Source of the DNA: Niabella aurantiaca DSM 17617 | GTDB taxonomy: Bacteria; Bacteroidota; Bacteroidia; Chitinophagales; Chitinophagaceae | Assembly (NCBI RefSeq): GCF_000374125.1 | Contig: NZ_KB893647.1 | Location: 62,001-126,000 of the forward strand | Direction: 5' to 3' | DNA length: 64,000 nt | In this document: piece after piece, positions 7,821-16,554 of the stretch | Layout of the letters: every line of letters starts with the position of its first letter | Numbering within the stretch: position 1 is the first letter of the stretch | Notes under the pieces: generated by a model | Told to the model about the DNA's origin: nothing | Database searches by the model: none | The model's input: the letters and a program-made list of their open reading frames with translations, nothing else | Position numbers and translations under genes: made by a program

Positions 7821-8449
7821 ATGAATTCTCTAAAAATGAAGATGGAATTGCTTGTAACAGCTTTAGTATTATTGAATATAACGGTATCATCATTTACCCG
7901 GACCTACGGCGTTTTCAGTAAGATAGCTACCTGTCCGAATAAAAACACAGTTGTCATTGCCAACATTGCCGCTTGTATAAAAAACGTTGGCGACAAAAAG
8001 CCCGTTAAACCGGCAAGGGGAACAATCTTCCGGACTGCACACGTCATCGAAATCAGGCGCGTTCATCTATTGAAACCGTTGTTCGTCTATTGCTGCTTGT
8101 CGTGGCCTTTTCGGGGGTATATGTTTGTGCCGGCATTTAAAATAGAACACTCAAAAATGAAAATGATAAACTACAGGATGTAAAGTTGAAACCCGGCGAG
8201 GCCGGCCCCTACATCTGGCTAAAATCCAATGGCGAGGCCGAAGTGAATTTTTTTACAAAAGAAAAAGGCAAATGGAAATGCGATGTGCGGGCTAAAACCC
8301 TCACTCTTATTGAGTCACAACAGGAATCAGTATTTCTGGTAAAAGAATTATCAATCGCTGAACTGATATTAAAACCATTGGGCAAAACGGGTGGTATGGA
8401 CCCCACGCTCTTTGTGTTGAAGGCTACAGTAAAAGGTTGCACTGATTAA
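7821..8449 (+). pseudogene. Degenerate region with remnants of exported or small proteins
   Basis: Several overlapping partial reading signals lie here and none makes a clean gene. From the ATG at 7821 one frame opens with a signal-peptide-like segment (ELLVTALVLLNITVSSF) but then becomes Lys/Arg-rich and unlike a protein. A second frame holds a hydrophobic stretch (RLLLLVVAFSGVYVCAG), an in-frame TAA at 8138-8140, then a convincing protein-like tail from about 8141 to 8449 (PGEAGPYIWLKSNGEAEV, GKWKCDVRAKTLTLI). The tail might be read alone from a TTG at 8186. I interpret this as a decayed small exported protein; a short intact gene at 8186-8449 is the alternative. Confidence 0.45.
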
Positions 8450-8467
8450 AAAACAAAAATCGTAAAC

Positions 8468-9454
8468 ATGAAAACCAAATATTTTATACCCCTAGTGCTG
8501 CTTTTTACAGGGGTACATACAGCTCTTGCGCAAACAGAGACCGTAAGATTTAAAGCAAAAGCGGGAGTCCTACTTACTACCGGCGAGCTGCAAAAAGCGC
8601 TCAATGAGAATTTTAAAATGAGCAGCCCCACCAAAAACAATGATCTTTCCAAACCTTTGCGCATCGCTGGCTACGGTGTACCCGGCGCGAAAGTCGAAAT
8701 TCATATTACCCCCATCTCCAAAGGTGGCAGCAGCAAGCCCGTGCTGGTAGTGGCCGGCAGGCAAAGCCCTTACGATGTGCAAAACTATACCGCCACTGTG
8801 GGCAATAATGGATCCTGGTGTTTAGCGGAAAGTGTTACCGTAAAATTCAGGGAGGGTGCCATACAAAGACGGGTACACGTTTTTGCGGGTCAAAGCAAGG
8901 ACGGACTGGTGAGCAAAAAGCCCGTGAACTGTGAAATAAAGCTGAAAGATAAAAAGCTGAAAGTGATCGCGGTGGCTACCGCTACATTATTAACTGATGA
9001 TAGAGTGCGCAGCGATTTTAAAGTACAAACCATTACCGGCGACATGACCCAAAGCACGGCCAGCCCGCTTGGTGGCAGCACCGGATACGAAGCTTTTACT
9101 ATAAGGGGCAGCGCTGCGCCAAAATCGCGCATAAAAGTAGAAGCCTACTACTCCGGCAAAAAAGAAGTGTATAAAAAATCGGCCCGGGCAGTGGGCATAA
9201 AAGTGTACGAAGAAAAAGAAACCGTCAACATTAAAAATAAGCAACTGGGTAGCTGGGATATGAATATAGGCGATGATGGCCGCTGGTCTGTCCCTTCCAT
9301 CGACCCTTATCAACCCAAAAGCGGCGATGCGGGTACCACGCTTACCATGAGTGAAATTGTTATCAGCATCAAAGCGTATAATGGTAATAAAGAAGTAGTA
9401 AGCAAGCAGGTTAAATTAGTGGCGCTGCCCAATTTACCGGTGTTTTTTAAATGA
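8468..9454 (+). CDS. Secreted protein with two Ig-like repeats
   Basis: 328 residues with a signal peptide cut near ALAQ. Two similar segments of about 110 residues are visible: the first has LRIAGYGVPGAKVEIHI, then VGNNGSWCLAESV; the second has FTIRGSAAPKSRIKVEAYY, then IGDDGRWSVPSI. The G-x-x-G-x-W pattern followed by strands ending in V-S-K is typical of bacterial Ig-like or adhesin-type beta-sandwiches. There is no lipobox and no catalytic motif. A structural or adhesive role at the cell surface is likely. It sits between the degenerate region and the collagen-like lipoprotein. Confidence 0.75.
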   Translation: MKTKYFIPLVLLFTGVHTALAQTETVRFKAKAGVLLTTGELQKALNENFKMSSPTKNNDLSKPLRIAGYGVPGAKVEIHITPISKGGSSKPVLVVAGRQSPYDVQNYTATVGNNGSWCLAESVTVKFREGAIQRRVHVFAGQSKDGLVSKKPVNCEIKLKDKKLKVIAVATATLLTDDRVRSDFKVQTITGDMTQSTASPLGGSTGYEAFTIRGSAAPKSRIKVEAYYSGKKEVYKKSARAVGIKVYEEKETVNIKNKQLGSWDMNIGDDGRWSVPSIDPYQPKSGDAGTTLTMSEIVISIKAYNGNKEVVSKQVKLVALPNLPVFFK

Positions 9455-9475
9455 AAACTATAAAATTCAAATACG

Positions 9476-10402
9476 ATGAACCCTGTCTTAAAAGTTGCTT
9501 TAGCCATTGCAGCACTTGCTGTGTTGATTACTGCCTGCAAAAAAGGCGATACCGGTGCGGCCGGTCCTGTAGGAGAGCCGGGAGCCCGGATCTATAGCGG
9601 TACGGGCGTTCCGGAGGTGACGCTGGGCAAGGCCGGCGATTTTTATTTTGACACCGAAGCAAAAGATATGTACGGTCCCAAGAGGGGAAGGGACTGGGGA
9701 AACCCCGTAAGCCTGGTAGGTGCTACCGGTCCGCAAGGTGAGCCTGGCAGTAGGATCATCCACGGATCCGGTATGCCGGACGCTGCCACCGGCAGGGAAG
9801 GCGATTATTACCTTGATCAGGTGCAGGCGCTTTTGTACGGCCCCAAAACAAACGGCAACTGGGGTGATCCGGTAGGCCTGAAAGGACCGGCGGGCAACAA
9901 CGGCGCCAACGGCAATACCATCCTGAACGGGCCGCAGGCTCCTGTTAACTCACAGGGAACTGTCGGCGATTTTTACCTGAACACCACCACATTGGAATTA
10001 TACGGGCCCAGGACAACGGCAGGCTGGGGCGATCCGATCAACATAGCCGCTCCCAACCCTGTTTGCAACCTGGTCCTCCCCAGCGTCAGTTTCAAGGGTT
10101 CTTCTACGCAGATCTCAAGTGACAATGAAGCGATCCTGGCCGCTGTCGGAAATACCTTAAGAAATTCCCCGGCATGCAAAGTACGCGTAACCGGTGGCTA
10201 TTGCGGCGATACACAGGAAAGCCGGCTTTTAAGCTGGAGAAGGGTTAACGCGGTGATCAGCTACCTGGTGCAGCAAGAGGGTATCAGCGCCGATCGGTTC
10301 ATATTTAAATACAATCAACCAGGTGGCAGCTGTGGCATTGTTGACCTTCAAAGCGCAGCGCCGGGCGAAGCCGGAGCAGGGATCATTCCGCCGATGCCCT
10401 GA
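9476..10402 (+). CDS. Collagen-like lipoprotein with three repeats and a C-terminal OmpA-like domain
   Basis: 308 residues. A lipobox (VLITAC, Cys21) is followed by Gly-X-Y stretches (GDTGAAGPVGEPGA, GATGPQGEPG, GPAGNNGANGN). Each introduces a repeat of about 65 residues with the shared core GDFYFDT / GDYYLDQ / GDFYLNT and LYGPK-x-x-x-x-WGDP. After residue about 195 comes an OmpA/MotB-like domain: SFKGSSTQISSDNEAIL, then ACKVRVTGGYCG, RRVNAVISYLVQQEGI and RFIFKYNQPGG. This could bind peptidoglycan or act as a periplasmic anchor while the collagen-like part projects. It is the last gene of the surface cluster. Confidence 0.85.
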   Translation: MNPVLKVALAIAALAVLITACKKGDTGAAGPVGEPGARIYSGTGVPEVTLGKAGDFYFDTEAKDMYGPKRGRDWGNPVSLVGATGPQGEPGSRIIHGSGMPDAATGREGDYYLDQVQALLYGPKTNGNWGDPVGLKGPAGNNGANGNTILNGPQAPVNSQGTVGDFYLNTTTLELYGPRTTAGWGDPINIAAPNPVCNLVLPSVSFKGSSTQISSDNEAILAAVGNTLRNSPACKVRVTGGYCGDTQESRLLSWRRVNAVISYLVQQEGISADRFIFKYNQPGGSCGIVDLQSAAPGEAGAGIIPPMP

Positions 10403-10532
10403 CCGCTGTTATAGGGAGGCGCCGGCCGCAATATACAGCAGGTCATCCAACTGAAAAGGCTGAAGAGAGAGATTTGAGCACGGGGCAGATCATAATATTC
10501 CCGCCTTGTATTCTGCATCACGGAAAACAGGC

Positions 10533-10940
10533 TTAATCTTTTAGATCTGCCAGAGTCCGGCTTTCCAGTACCTCCAGAGTCGCATCCCGTACTCTTTTCA
10601 TTACATCATGCAGACCACAATGTTTTTCATCGCAGTTTTTGCAGCGTTCATAGAAATACAGGCTCACGCAGGGCAACATGGAAATGGGACCGTCGATGAG
10701 CCGTATGACGGTAGCCATTTGCACATCGGCCGGATTCTTTTTGAAAAAGTAACCACCTCCTTTTCCTTTTTTGCTTTCCAGGATGCCGGCTTTCCGGAGC
10801 TCCAGCAGGATGTTTTCCAGGAATTTTAAAGGAATCCGTTTCTTTTTTGAGATCTCGGAAATAAGCACCGGCCCTTCCTGTTGCTTACCAACCAGGTAAC
10901 CAAGCGCTTTAAAGGCATATTGTGATTTTTTTGTGAGCAT
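10533..10940 (-). CDS. Rrf2-family transcriptional regulator
   Basis: 135 residues with an N-terminal winged helix (SQYAFKALGYL, ISEISKKKRIPLKFLENIL) and the wing GKGGGYFF, as in Rrf2/IscR proteins. Four cysteines (C91, C100, C103, C108) lie in the C-terminal region, close to the IscR/NsrR arrangement that holds an Fe-S cluster, so a redox, NO or iron-sulphur signal is plausible. No Isc/Suf genes are near. It is encoded alone, with the CDF transporter ending 96 nt upstream on the same strand. Confidence 0.9.
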   Translation of the reverse strand: MLTKKSQYAFKALGYLVGKQQEGPVLISEISKKKRIPLKFLENILLELRKAGILESKKGKGGGYFFKKNPADVQMATVIRLIDGPISMLPCVSLYFYERCKNCDEKHCGLHDVMKRVRDATLEVLESRTLADLKD

Positions 10941-11036
10941 ATATTCAATAACAAATGTTCGGTCATAAAGTTAAGGAACAATTGGGTGAAAAGCTACCAG
11001 GTTGAAAAAGTTGACAGGGCTTTTTCGGGGAGCATT

Positions 11037-12050
11037 TCAGCGGGGCATCTGTCCTTCGGCCTTCAGCCGGTGGCGCTGGTTTTGAAGTACGTTCTCCAGG
11101 GTCCAGGGTATTGTTTTTTCAAATGGATGTTTGCGTACCGGGCAGTCCGTTTTGGAGCAGAGCGGGCATTGGAAGGGCCTGCATCCGTCCGAGTGCACAA
11201 AAAATTCGACGGAGGGCCCGTATTGATCCCGGATCAGGGCTGCCAGCTGATCCACCTCCTTGTGGGCTTCGGCAACATTCAGGTACCAGGGCACTGTCAG
11301 ATGGCAGTCGATATGCAGTACACTTCCGTATTTGATCACCCGGAAATTGTGCAGGTCGACCCAGTTCTCCGGCCGGTTTTCGTTGATATAGCTGATCATT
11401 TCCTGCAGCAGTTGCCGGTCTGCCTCGTCCATGATGCCGGCAATGGAGCGGCGCAGGATGCTGTAGGATGTGCGCAGGAGCAAACAGGTCAGCAGGATGG
11501 CCACAACAGAGTCGAGCCAGTGGATCTTTGTAAAAAAAACGAGGCCCAGGCCGATGATCACCGCAATGGTTGAATACGTGTCGGTTTGAAGATGCCGCCC
11601 GCTTACTTCCAGGGCGATGGAATGATTTTTTTTCCCTATGGAGATGCAGATGCTGCCCAGCGCATAATTGACGATGGCCGTAACTGCAACCAGGATGATG
11701 CCGAGGTCCAGCTGATCCAGTTCCAGGGGATGGATCAGCTGATCAATGGCCTTGTAGAGCACCACCAGACCTGCGATCCCAATGAGCGTGCCTTCTACGG
11801 CGGCGGATAAAAATTCGGCCTTGCCGTGGCCATAAGGATGATTTTCATCCCGGGGCTGCGCGGCCAGGTAAAGGCTATACAGCCCGATGAACCCCGCAGC
11901 CACGTTTGCAATGCTTTCGAGTGCATCCGTGAGTACGGCTACCGAACGTGTGGAGAAGTACGCAATAAATTTCACGATCAGCAGCAGCAGGGATACCACT
12001 GCCACCCATTTCTGGATCCTCAGGTTCTGTCGGGAGTCCTTCGTAGCCAT
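11037..12050 (-). CDS. Cation diffusion facilitator (CDF) family transporter
   Basis: 337 residues with about six membrane segments in the N-terminal two thirds, and a cytoplasmic C-terminal domain. Family marks are the TM2 motif DALESIANV (D42), the loop DENHPYGHGKAEF near residue 70, and TM5 LDSVVAILL. The C-terminal part is rich in Cys and His (SDGCRPFQCPLCSKTDC), an unusual extra metal-binding tail of about 40 residues. It probably exports Zn(II), Fe(II) or Mn(II) from the cytoplasm by proton exchange; specificity is not decided. It starts 10 nt after the LptF/G-type gene stops, so they form an operon. Confidence 0.93.
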   Translation of the reverse strand: MATKDSRQNLRIQKWVAVVSLLLLIVKFIAYFSTRSVAVLTDALESIANVAAGFIGLYSLYLAAQPRDENHPYGHGKAEFLSAAVEGTLIGIAGLVVLYKAIDQLIHPLELDQLDLGIILVAVTAIVNYALGSICISIGKKNHSIALEVSGRHLQTDTYSTIAVIIGLGLVFFTKIHWLDSVVAILLTCLLLRTSYSILRRSIAGIMDEADRQLLQEMISYINENRPENWVDLHNFRVIKYGSVLHIDCHLTVPWYLNVAEAHKEVDQLAALIRDQYGPSVEFFVHSDGCRPFQCPLCSKTDCPVRKHPFEKTIPWTLENVLQNQRHRLKAEGQMPR

Positions 12051-12060
12051 ATTGTTTGGA

Positions 12061-13863
12061 TTATACGGTTTTCCGGTCTGCGTTGTTGCGTTTTCTTCTT
12101 GCCTGAATATATAACTGTACCCTGCGTTTTAAACGGTGATAGAATTCCTTATTGAATAGATTCGAATCGTGCATGGCCTTGTAGGTCAGGAAGGCGCCGA
12201 TAGGAGCCAGTATCAGCGTGGACAGCCACATTCCTGTAAGAGGGGTCAGACTTCCTTCTTTGGCCATTTTTTCCCCGGTATTGGATGAAAAATAAAAGAC
12301 CAGGAAGAAGGCTATGGCGAAGATCATGGGCGTACCCAAACCACCTTTCCGGATGATGGAACCCAGCGGGGCGCCGATCATGAACATCAGGAAGCAGGCC
12401 AGGGCCAGCACAATCTTTTTGTGCCATTCGATCTTATAGCGGCGGATATTTTTCTGTTGCTCCTGGATGCTGTTCAGGTTCATGCCTGCATTGTCTTTCA
12501 CAACCGTGATGGAGCTGAGCGCACGATCGGTTACACTGCTCAGCGCACTGTCCGGCAAAAAGGCCGTGAAGACATTGGCGTCCTTTTTCTGCGGTTTTAC
12601 GATGTGTTTTTTTGCTGTATCTTTTTTTGTGGAATCCTTTTTAATTGTTCCGCTGTCACCGGCCATTTTTTTCAACGAGTCTGGTTTTACAATTGCCGCT
12701 TTTTTAGAAGTGTCCGTCTTTGCTTTGAGGGTGTCGATGGCAAAATGCAGCCGCTGGTATTTCTTTGTTTTCCGGCTTTTTGTTTTCCGGCGCTTCGAGG
12801 CCGGGGCTTTTGTTTTTTCTTTTTTCCCGGATACCGAATCGGCTTTTGGGGGCAGGAGGGTGGCTTTTGCTTTTCCGGTAACCGAATCCAGCCCTAAAAA
12901 AGCATCTCTGTTTTTCTTAAAGTTCAACACTGAATCGGGGATAGAAATGCCCTTGGTCACACTATCGCGGTAAAGAAGGAGGCTGAAATTGTTCACCAGG
13001 CTGGTCTGATAGCGTTCCACCTCCATGTTGGTGTATTTGGTCATGGAGTCCAGCGCTTTGTCCAGTTGCCGCATGCTCAATACCCGTTCGTTATTCCGGT
13101 TATTGCTGTCGCTGGAGGCTTTAAAGTTAAATGCACTGATGTCCAGCTGCATTTTATATTCCTTAAATCCGAGGCGGATATATTCTGTAGCCGAATCCGT
13201 GCGGCTGCCCCGCTCCTGGTAGCGCCACCCGTCCCGGAAGACAATGTCCAGGAACCGTTTGTCCGGCGAGGGTTTCATGACGCCGTTTTTTGCAATAATA
13301 AAATTGTCCTGCAGGGCGCTGTAGTTGTTCTCAAAAACAATAAGGTCCCGGATCGTGCTGTCGTCCTTTTCCTTTTTTCCTATTTTAATGGCAAAGCGGT
13401 CCAGTTTGTCATAGAAAATACCTTCTTTAATGTCAAATGCCGGTTTGGCCAGTACAATGTCCGCCAGCATGGTACGCGATTTCAGCTGTGCAACGGGAAT
13501 GACATAATTGGCAAAGAGAAAGGCACAAAGGCTGATGAAAAGGGTTACGCCTACCAACGGGCGCATGAACCGCAGCAGGGAGATTCCCGAAGATTTGATC
13601 GCTACCAGCTCGAAGCTTTCACCCAGGTTCCCGAAAGTCATCAGGGAAGACAGGAGCACCGCCAGGGGCAATGCAAGTGGGATCAACACCGCGCTCTGGT
13701 ACCATATGAACCGCAGGATGGTGAAGGCATCCAGTCCTTTGCCCACAAAATCGTCGATCCAAAGCCAGAAAAACTGCATTACCAGCACAAAAAGCGTAAT
13801 GAAAAAAGTGGCCACAAATGGGCCAACGAAAGCTTTAATGATCAGTTTATCTAACTTTTTCAA
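12061..13863 (-). CDS. LptF/LptG-family permease with long Lys-rich insertion
   Basis: 600 residues against about 360 for the classic lipopolysaccharide-export permeases LptF/LptG. The N-terminus has three membrane helices (FVGPFVATFFITLFVLVMQF) and the family's conserved FGNLGESFELVAIKSSGIS loop near residue 75; the C-terminus has three more helices (GAPLGSIIRKGGLGTP). Between them is the expected periplasmic domain, extended by about 150 residues of Lys/Thr/Asp-rich low-complexity sequence (e.g. KRRKTKSRKTKK, KKDSTKKDTAKK). The family moves LPS out of the inner membrane with the LptB ATPase. Which of F or G this is cannot be told by eye. Confidence 0.9.
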   Translation of the reverse strand: MKKLDKLIIKAFVGPFVATFFITLFVLVMQFFWLWIDDFVGKGLDAFTILRFIWYQSAVLIPLALPLAVLLSSLMTFGNLGESFELVAIKSSGISLLRFMRPLVGVTLFISLCAFLFANYVIPVAQLKSRTMLADIVLAKPAFDIKEGIFYDKLDRFAIKIGKKEKDDSTIRDLIVFENNYSALQDNFIIAKNGVMKPSPDKRFLDIVFRDGWRYQERGSRTDSATEYIRLGFKEYKMQLDISAFNFKASSDSNNRNNERVLSMRQLDKALDSMTKYTNMEVERYQTSLVNNFSLLLYRDSVTKGISIPDSVLNFKKNRDAFLGLDSVTGKAKATLLPPKADSVSGKKEKTKAPASKRRKTKSRKTKKYQRLHFAIDTLKAKTDTSKKAAIVKPDSLKKMAGDSGTIKKDSTKKDTAKKHIVKPQKKDANVFTAFLPDSALSSVTDRALSSITVVKDNAGMNLNSIQEQQKNIRRYKIEWHKKIVLALACFLMFMIGAPLGSIIRKGGLGTPMIFAIAFFLVFYFSSNTGEKMAKEGSLTPLTGMWLSTLILAPIGAFLTYKAMHDSNLFNKEFYHRLKRRVQLYIQARRKRNNADRKTV

Positions 13864-13984
13864 CTGTTTCCGGTTTCTGGTTCATGGTTTATAGCCTGCA
13901 GTCAATAGTTCAGCATCGGTAGGGTGCACCGTCTATTGCCTTTTCAACCACAATTCATTTAATTTGCAAATAACGTAATACATA

Positions 13985-14599
13985 ATGGAAGAAACAAAAT
14001 TAAGCCTTTCTCCAGAGGAGCGGGCCATTGTTGCTGCTCCTGAAATCATTTTAACAAAGAATGCGGTTTTGGATAAAGTAAAAACTGCATTGGAATTGCT
14101 TTACCGGTGGCAGCTTGATTTTGTTAAAGAGAACGCCTCCCTGTTGCCGGCCGGCTTGCTGGAGAACAATGGAAAGATCTCCAAAGGAGAATACTACAAC
14201 GGGTTGCCGTACCTGATCCTGGATTATCCGCGCAACTTTGCCAGGGAACAAACTGCTGCGGTCCGGAGCCTGTTCTGGTGGGGGAGGCAGGTGAGCACTA
14301 CACTGCATTTGTCCGGCGGGGGAAAAGACCGGTTTTCCGTAAAACTGGGGGAACGATTTGAAGCGTTGAAAACAGGAGGTTATTTCCTGAGTTATAGCGG
14401 AAGCGAATGGGAGCATGATGCAGGCAGCAGCAATTATGTTCCTTTGCATACACTGGAGAAAGGGGAATGGCTGGAGCGGCTGCACAACAGCGCATTTATA
14501 AAACTGGCCCGCGTTGCCCCAATGGAAGAACTGGAAAATGCTCCGCAATTCTGGAGAAGGTCCTTCCGCGATCTGATGATGGTACTGGCGGGTGTTTGA
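13985..14599 (+). CDS. Conserved hypothetical protein
   Basis: 204 residues, no signal peptide or membrane helix, acidic and Trp-rich toward the end. Recognisable features are YRWQLDFVKEN, a LPYLILDYPRNFARE segment and LFWWGRQVSTTLHLSG. I recall similar unnamed proteins from Bacteroidota but know no function. It is divergent from the LptF/G gene and convergent with the SRPBCC gene that follows (10 nt between stops). Confidence 0.75.
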   Translation: MEETKLSLSPEERAIVAAPEIILTKNAVLDKVKTALELLYRWQLDFVKENASLLPAGLLENNGKISKGEYYNGLPYLILDYPRNFAREQTAAVRSLFWWGRQVSTTLHLSGGGKDRFSVKLGERFEALKTGGYFLSYSGSEWEHDAGSSNYVPLHTLEKGEWLERLHNSAFIKLARVAPMEELENAPQFWRRSFRDLMMVLAGV

Positions 14600-14609
14600 A
14601 AAGGGAGGG

Positions 14610-14987
14610 TCAGTTTCCCAACCGGTGAAACAATTCTTTTACCTGGTAATCCCAAAGCTGGCTCTGATCTTTAAGCTCCCTTTTTTCTGCAAAATCGGTG
14701 ATGACTAAAATGGTTTGATTGGTGATCTCTGATTTATCAATGCGGAATTCAAAGTACTCGTTCTTGGGGGCGCCGGCCCAGTGAAACCGGATAAACCGTT
14801 CTTCCTCCTGATCAACGACCTCTGCCTCCTCATAAGATCCGTTCCAGCCAAAATAGAAGCGCCCGTTCCGCTCATCCACATTTTCCGCAAACCATTCTCC
14901 CAGACCGTTGGATGTGGCTAAAAATTCATATAAAATTGTTGGAGAACAACGTACGGGATACTCCAGGGTATATAGCTGTTTACTCAT
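14610..14987 (-). CDS. START/SRPBCC-superfamily protein (AHSA1-like)
   Basis: 125 residues with the helix-grip layout: a first strand LYTLEYPVRCSPTILYEFL, the segment GLGEWFAENV, central strands ending FIRFHWAG and a long C-terminal helix (LWDYQVKELFHRL). This matches the small START-like proteins of Bacteroidota, which bind hydrophobic ligands or act as co-chaperone-like factors. The exact ligand is unknown. Confidence 0.85.
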   Translation of the reverse strand: MSKQLYTLEYPVRCSPTILYEFLATSNGLGEWFAENVDERNGRFYFGWNGSYEEAEVVDQEEERFIRFHWAGAPKNEYFEFRIDKSEITNQTILVITDFAEKRELKDQSQLWDYQVKELFHRLGN

Positions 14988-15170
14988 CTCTCGGCTGTGT
15001 TTATTGACTCAATTAGCTACAATAATATAAAAATTATCATACTTTCAAAATTTTTTTTGGATTGGCGCCGCCGGATCCGCCTTTTGCCGGGAGAAACCCT
15101 GGTTTTTGGGTCAAAAAGCGGCCGTACCTTCATTTTGCCGGTTTTTAACGGCTGCTGCTTTTTAAAATAG

Positions 15171-15178
15171 TATATTTG
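15171..15178 (+). promoter_or_regulatory. -7 box of ffh
   Basis: TATATTTG, a full match to TAnnTTTG, lies 35 nt upstream of the ffh ATG. Confidence 0.6.
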
Positions 15179-15213
15179 CGGGCATTTTTTCAGTTACTCA
15201 GTTTTAGTAAAAT

Positions 15214-16554
15214 ATGTTTAATAGTCTACAGGATAAATTAGAATCGGCCTTTAAGAACCTCAAAGGCCAGGCGCGTATTACGGAATTGAACGTTGCGGCT
15301 ACGGTAAAAGAGATCCGGCGTGCACTGGTGGATGCGGATGTGAACTATAAGATCGCAAAGGAATTTACCGATAAGATCCGGGATAAGGCAACCGGTGAGA
15401 AAGTACTGAACGCCATCAGCCCCGGACAACTGATGATAAAGATCGTGAAGGATGAGCTTACCGAGCTTATGGGAGGGGAGGAAGCGGGGTTCAATGCCAG
15501 GAGCAACCCGGCCGTGATCCTGATCGCCGGATTGCAGGGGAGCGGTAAAACCACCTTTAGCGGCAAGCTGGCAAATTATCTTAAGTCAAAAAAGGGATTG
15601 TCGCCCATGCTGGTTGCTGCCGATATTTACCGGCCGGCGGCTATGGAACAGCTGCGGGTGCTGGGAGAGCAGATCGGCGTGGAAGTATATATTGAGCCGG
15701 AGAATAAGGATGCAGTGGATATTGCAAAAAATGCTGTTGCCGCCTCAAAATCGAAAAACAAAAATGTCCTCATTATTGATACTGCCGGTCGCCTGGCCAT
15801 TGATGAGGCCATGATGACCGAGGTATCCAATATAAAAAATGCCGTTGCCCCGCAGGAGATCCTTTTTGTGGTAGACAGCATGACGGGACAGGATGCGGTG
15901 AATACGGCAAAGGCCTTTAACGAGCGGCTGGACTTCAGTGGCGTGGTATTGACCAAGCTGGATGGCGATACCCGCGGTGGTGCGGCCCTGTCGATCAAGT
16001 ACACCGTAAACAAGCCGATCAAGTTTGTGAGCAACGGTGAAAAAATGGATGCGCTGGATGTATTTTATCCCGAACGGATGGCGCAGCGGATCCTGGGGAT
16101 GGGCGATATTACCACCCTGGTGGAGCGCGCCCAGCAGCAGTTTGATGAAGAACAGGCCAAAAAGCTGGAAAGCAAGATCCGGAAAAATAAATTTGACTTC
16201 GCCGATTTTAAGATGCAGCTGGAGCAGATCAAGAAAATGGGGAATATGAAAGACCTGCTGGGGATGATCCCCGGTGTGGGCGCAAAGATCAAGGACCTGG
16301 ACATCAGCGATGAAAGTTTTAAAGGAATCGAAGCCATGATCGACTCCATGACCCTGGATGAGCGCAGCAACCCCGACCTGATCAATGGCAGCCGCCGCAA
16401 ACGCATTGCCCTCGGCAGCGGTAAAGATATTGCCGAAGTGAACGCTTTTATGAAGCAGTTTGAGCAGATGCGCGATATGATGAAGAACATGAATAAAATG
16501 GGCGCATTCGGACGGATGATGCCCGGGATGGGAAAGTTTAAGATGCCATCGTAG
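15214..16554 (+). CDS. ffh: Signal recognition particle GTPase Ffh
   Basis: 446 residues, normal for Ffh (SRP54). The N domain is followed by the GTPase: P-loop GLQGSGKTTFSGKLA near residue 110, DTAGRLAIDEAMM near 190 and TKLDGDTRGGAAL near 247. The M domain has the methionine-rich C-terminal helices (EQMRDMMKNMNKMGAFGRMM) and the RNA-binding SNPDLINGSRRKRIALGSG. It binds signal sequences with 4.5S RNA and delivers ribosomes to FtsY at the membrane. No 4.5S RNA gene was recognised here. Confidence 0.98.
   Translation: MFNSLQDKLESAFKNLKGQARITELNVAATVKEIRRALVDADVNYKIAKEFTDKIRDKATGEKVLNAISPGQLMIKIVKDELTELMGGEEAGFNARSNPAVILIAGLQGSGKTTFSGKLANYLKSKKGLSPMLVAADIYRPAAMEQLRVLGEQIGVEVYIEPENKDAVDIAKNAVAASKSKNKNVLIIDTAGRLAIDEAMMTEVSNIKNAVAPQEILFVVDSMTGQDAVNTAKAFNERLDFSGVVLTKLDGDTRGGAALSIKYTVNKPIKFVSNGEKMDALDVFYPERMAQRILGMGDITTLVERAQQQFDEEQAKKLESKIRKNKFDFADFKMQLEQIKKMGNMKDLLGMIPGVGAKIKDLDISDESFKGIEAMIDSMTLDERSNPDLINGSRRKRIALGSGKDIAEVNAFMKQFEQMRDMMKNMNKMGAFGRMMPGMGKFKMPS

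Noticed and set aside
10986-11573. Plus-strand open frame of 195 codons
   Set aside because: It lies opposite the CDF transporter gene, which has clear family motifs; the frame is a shadow.
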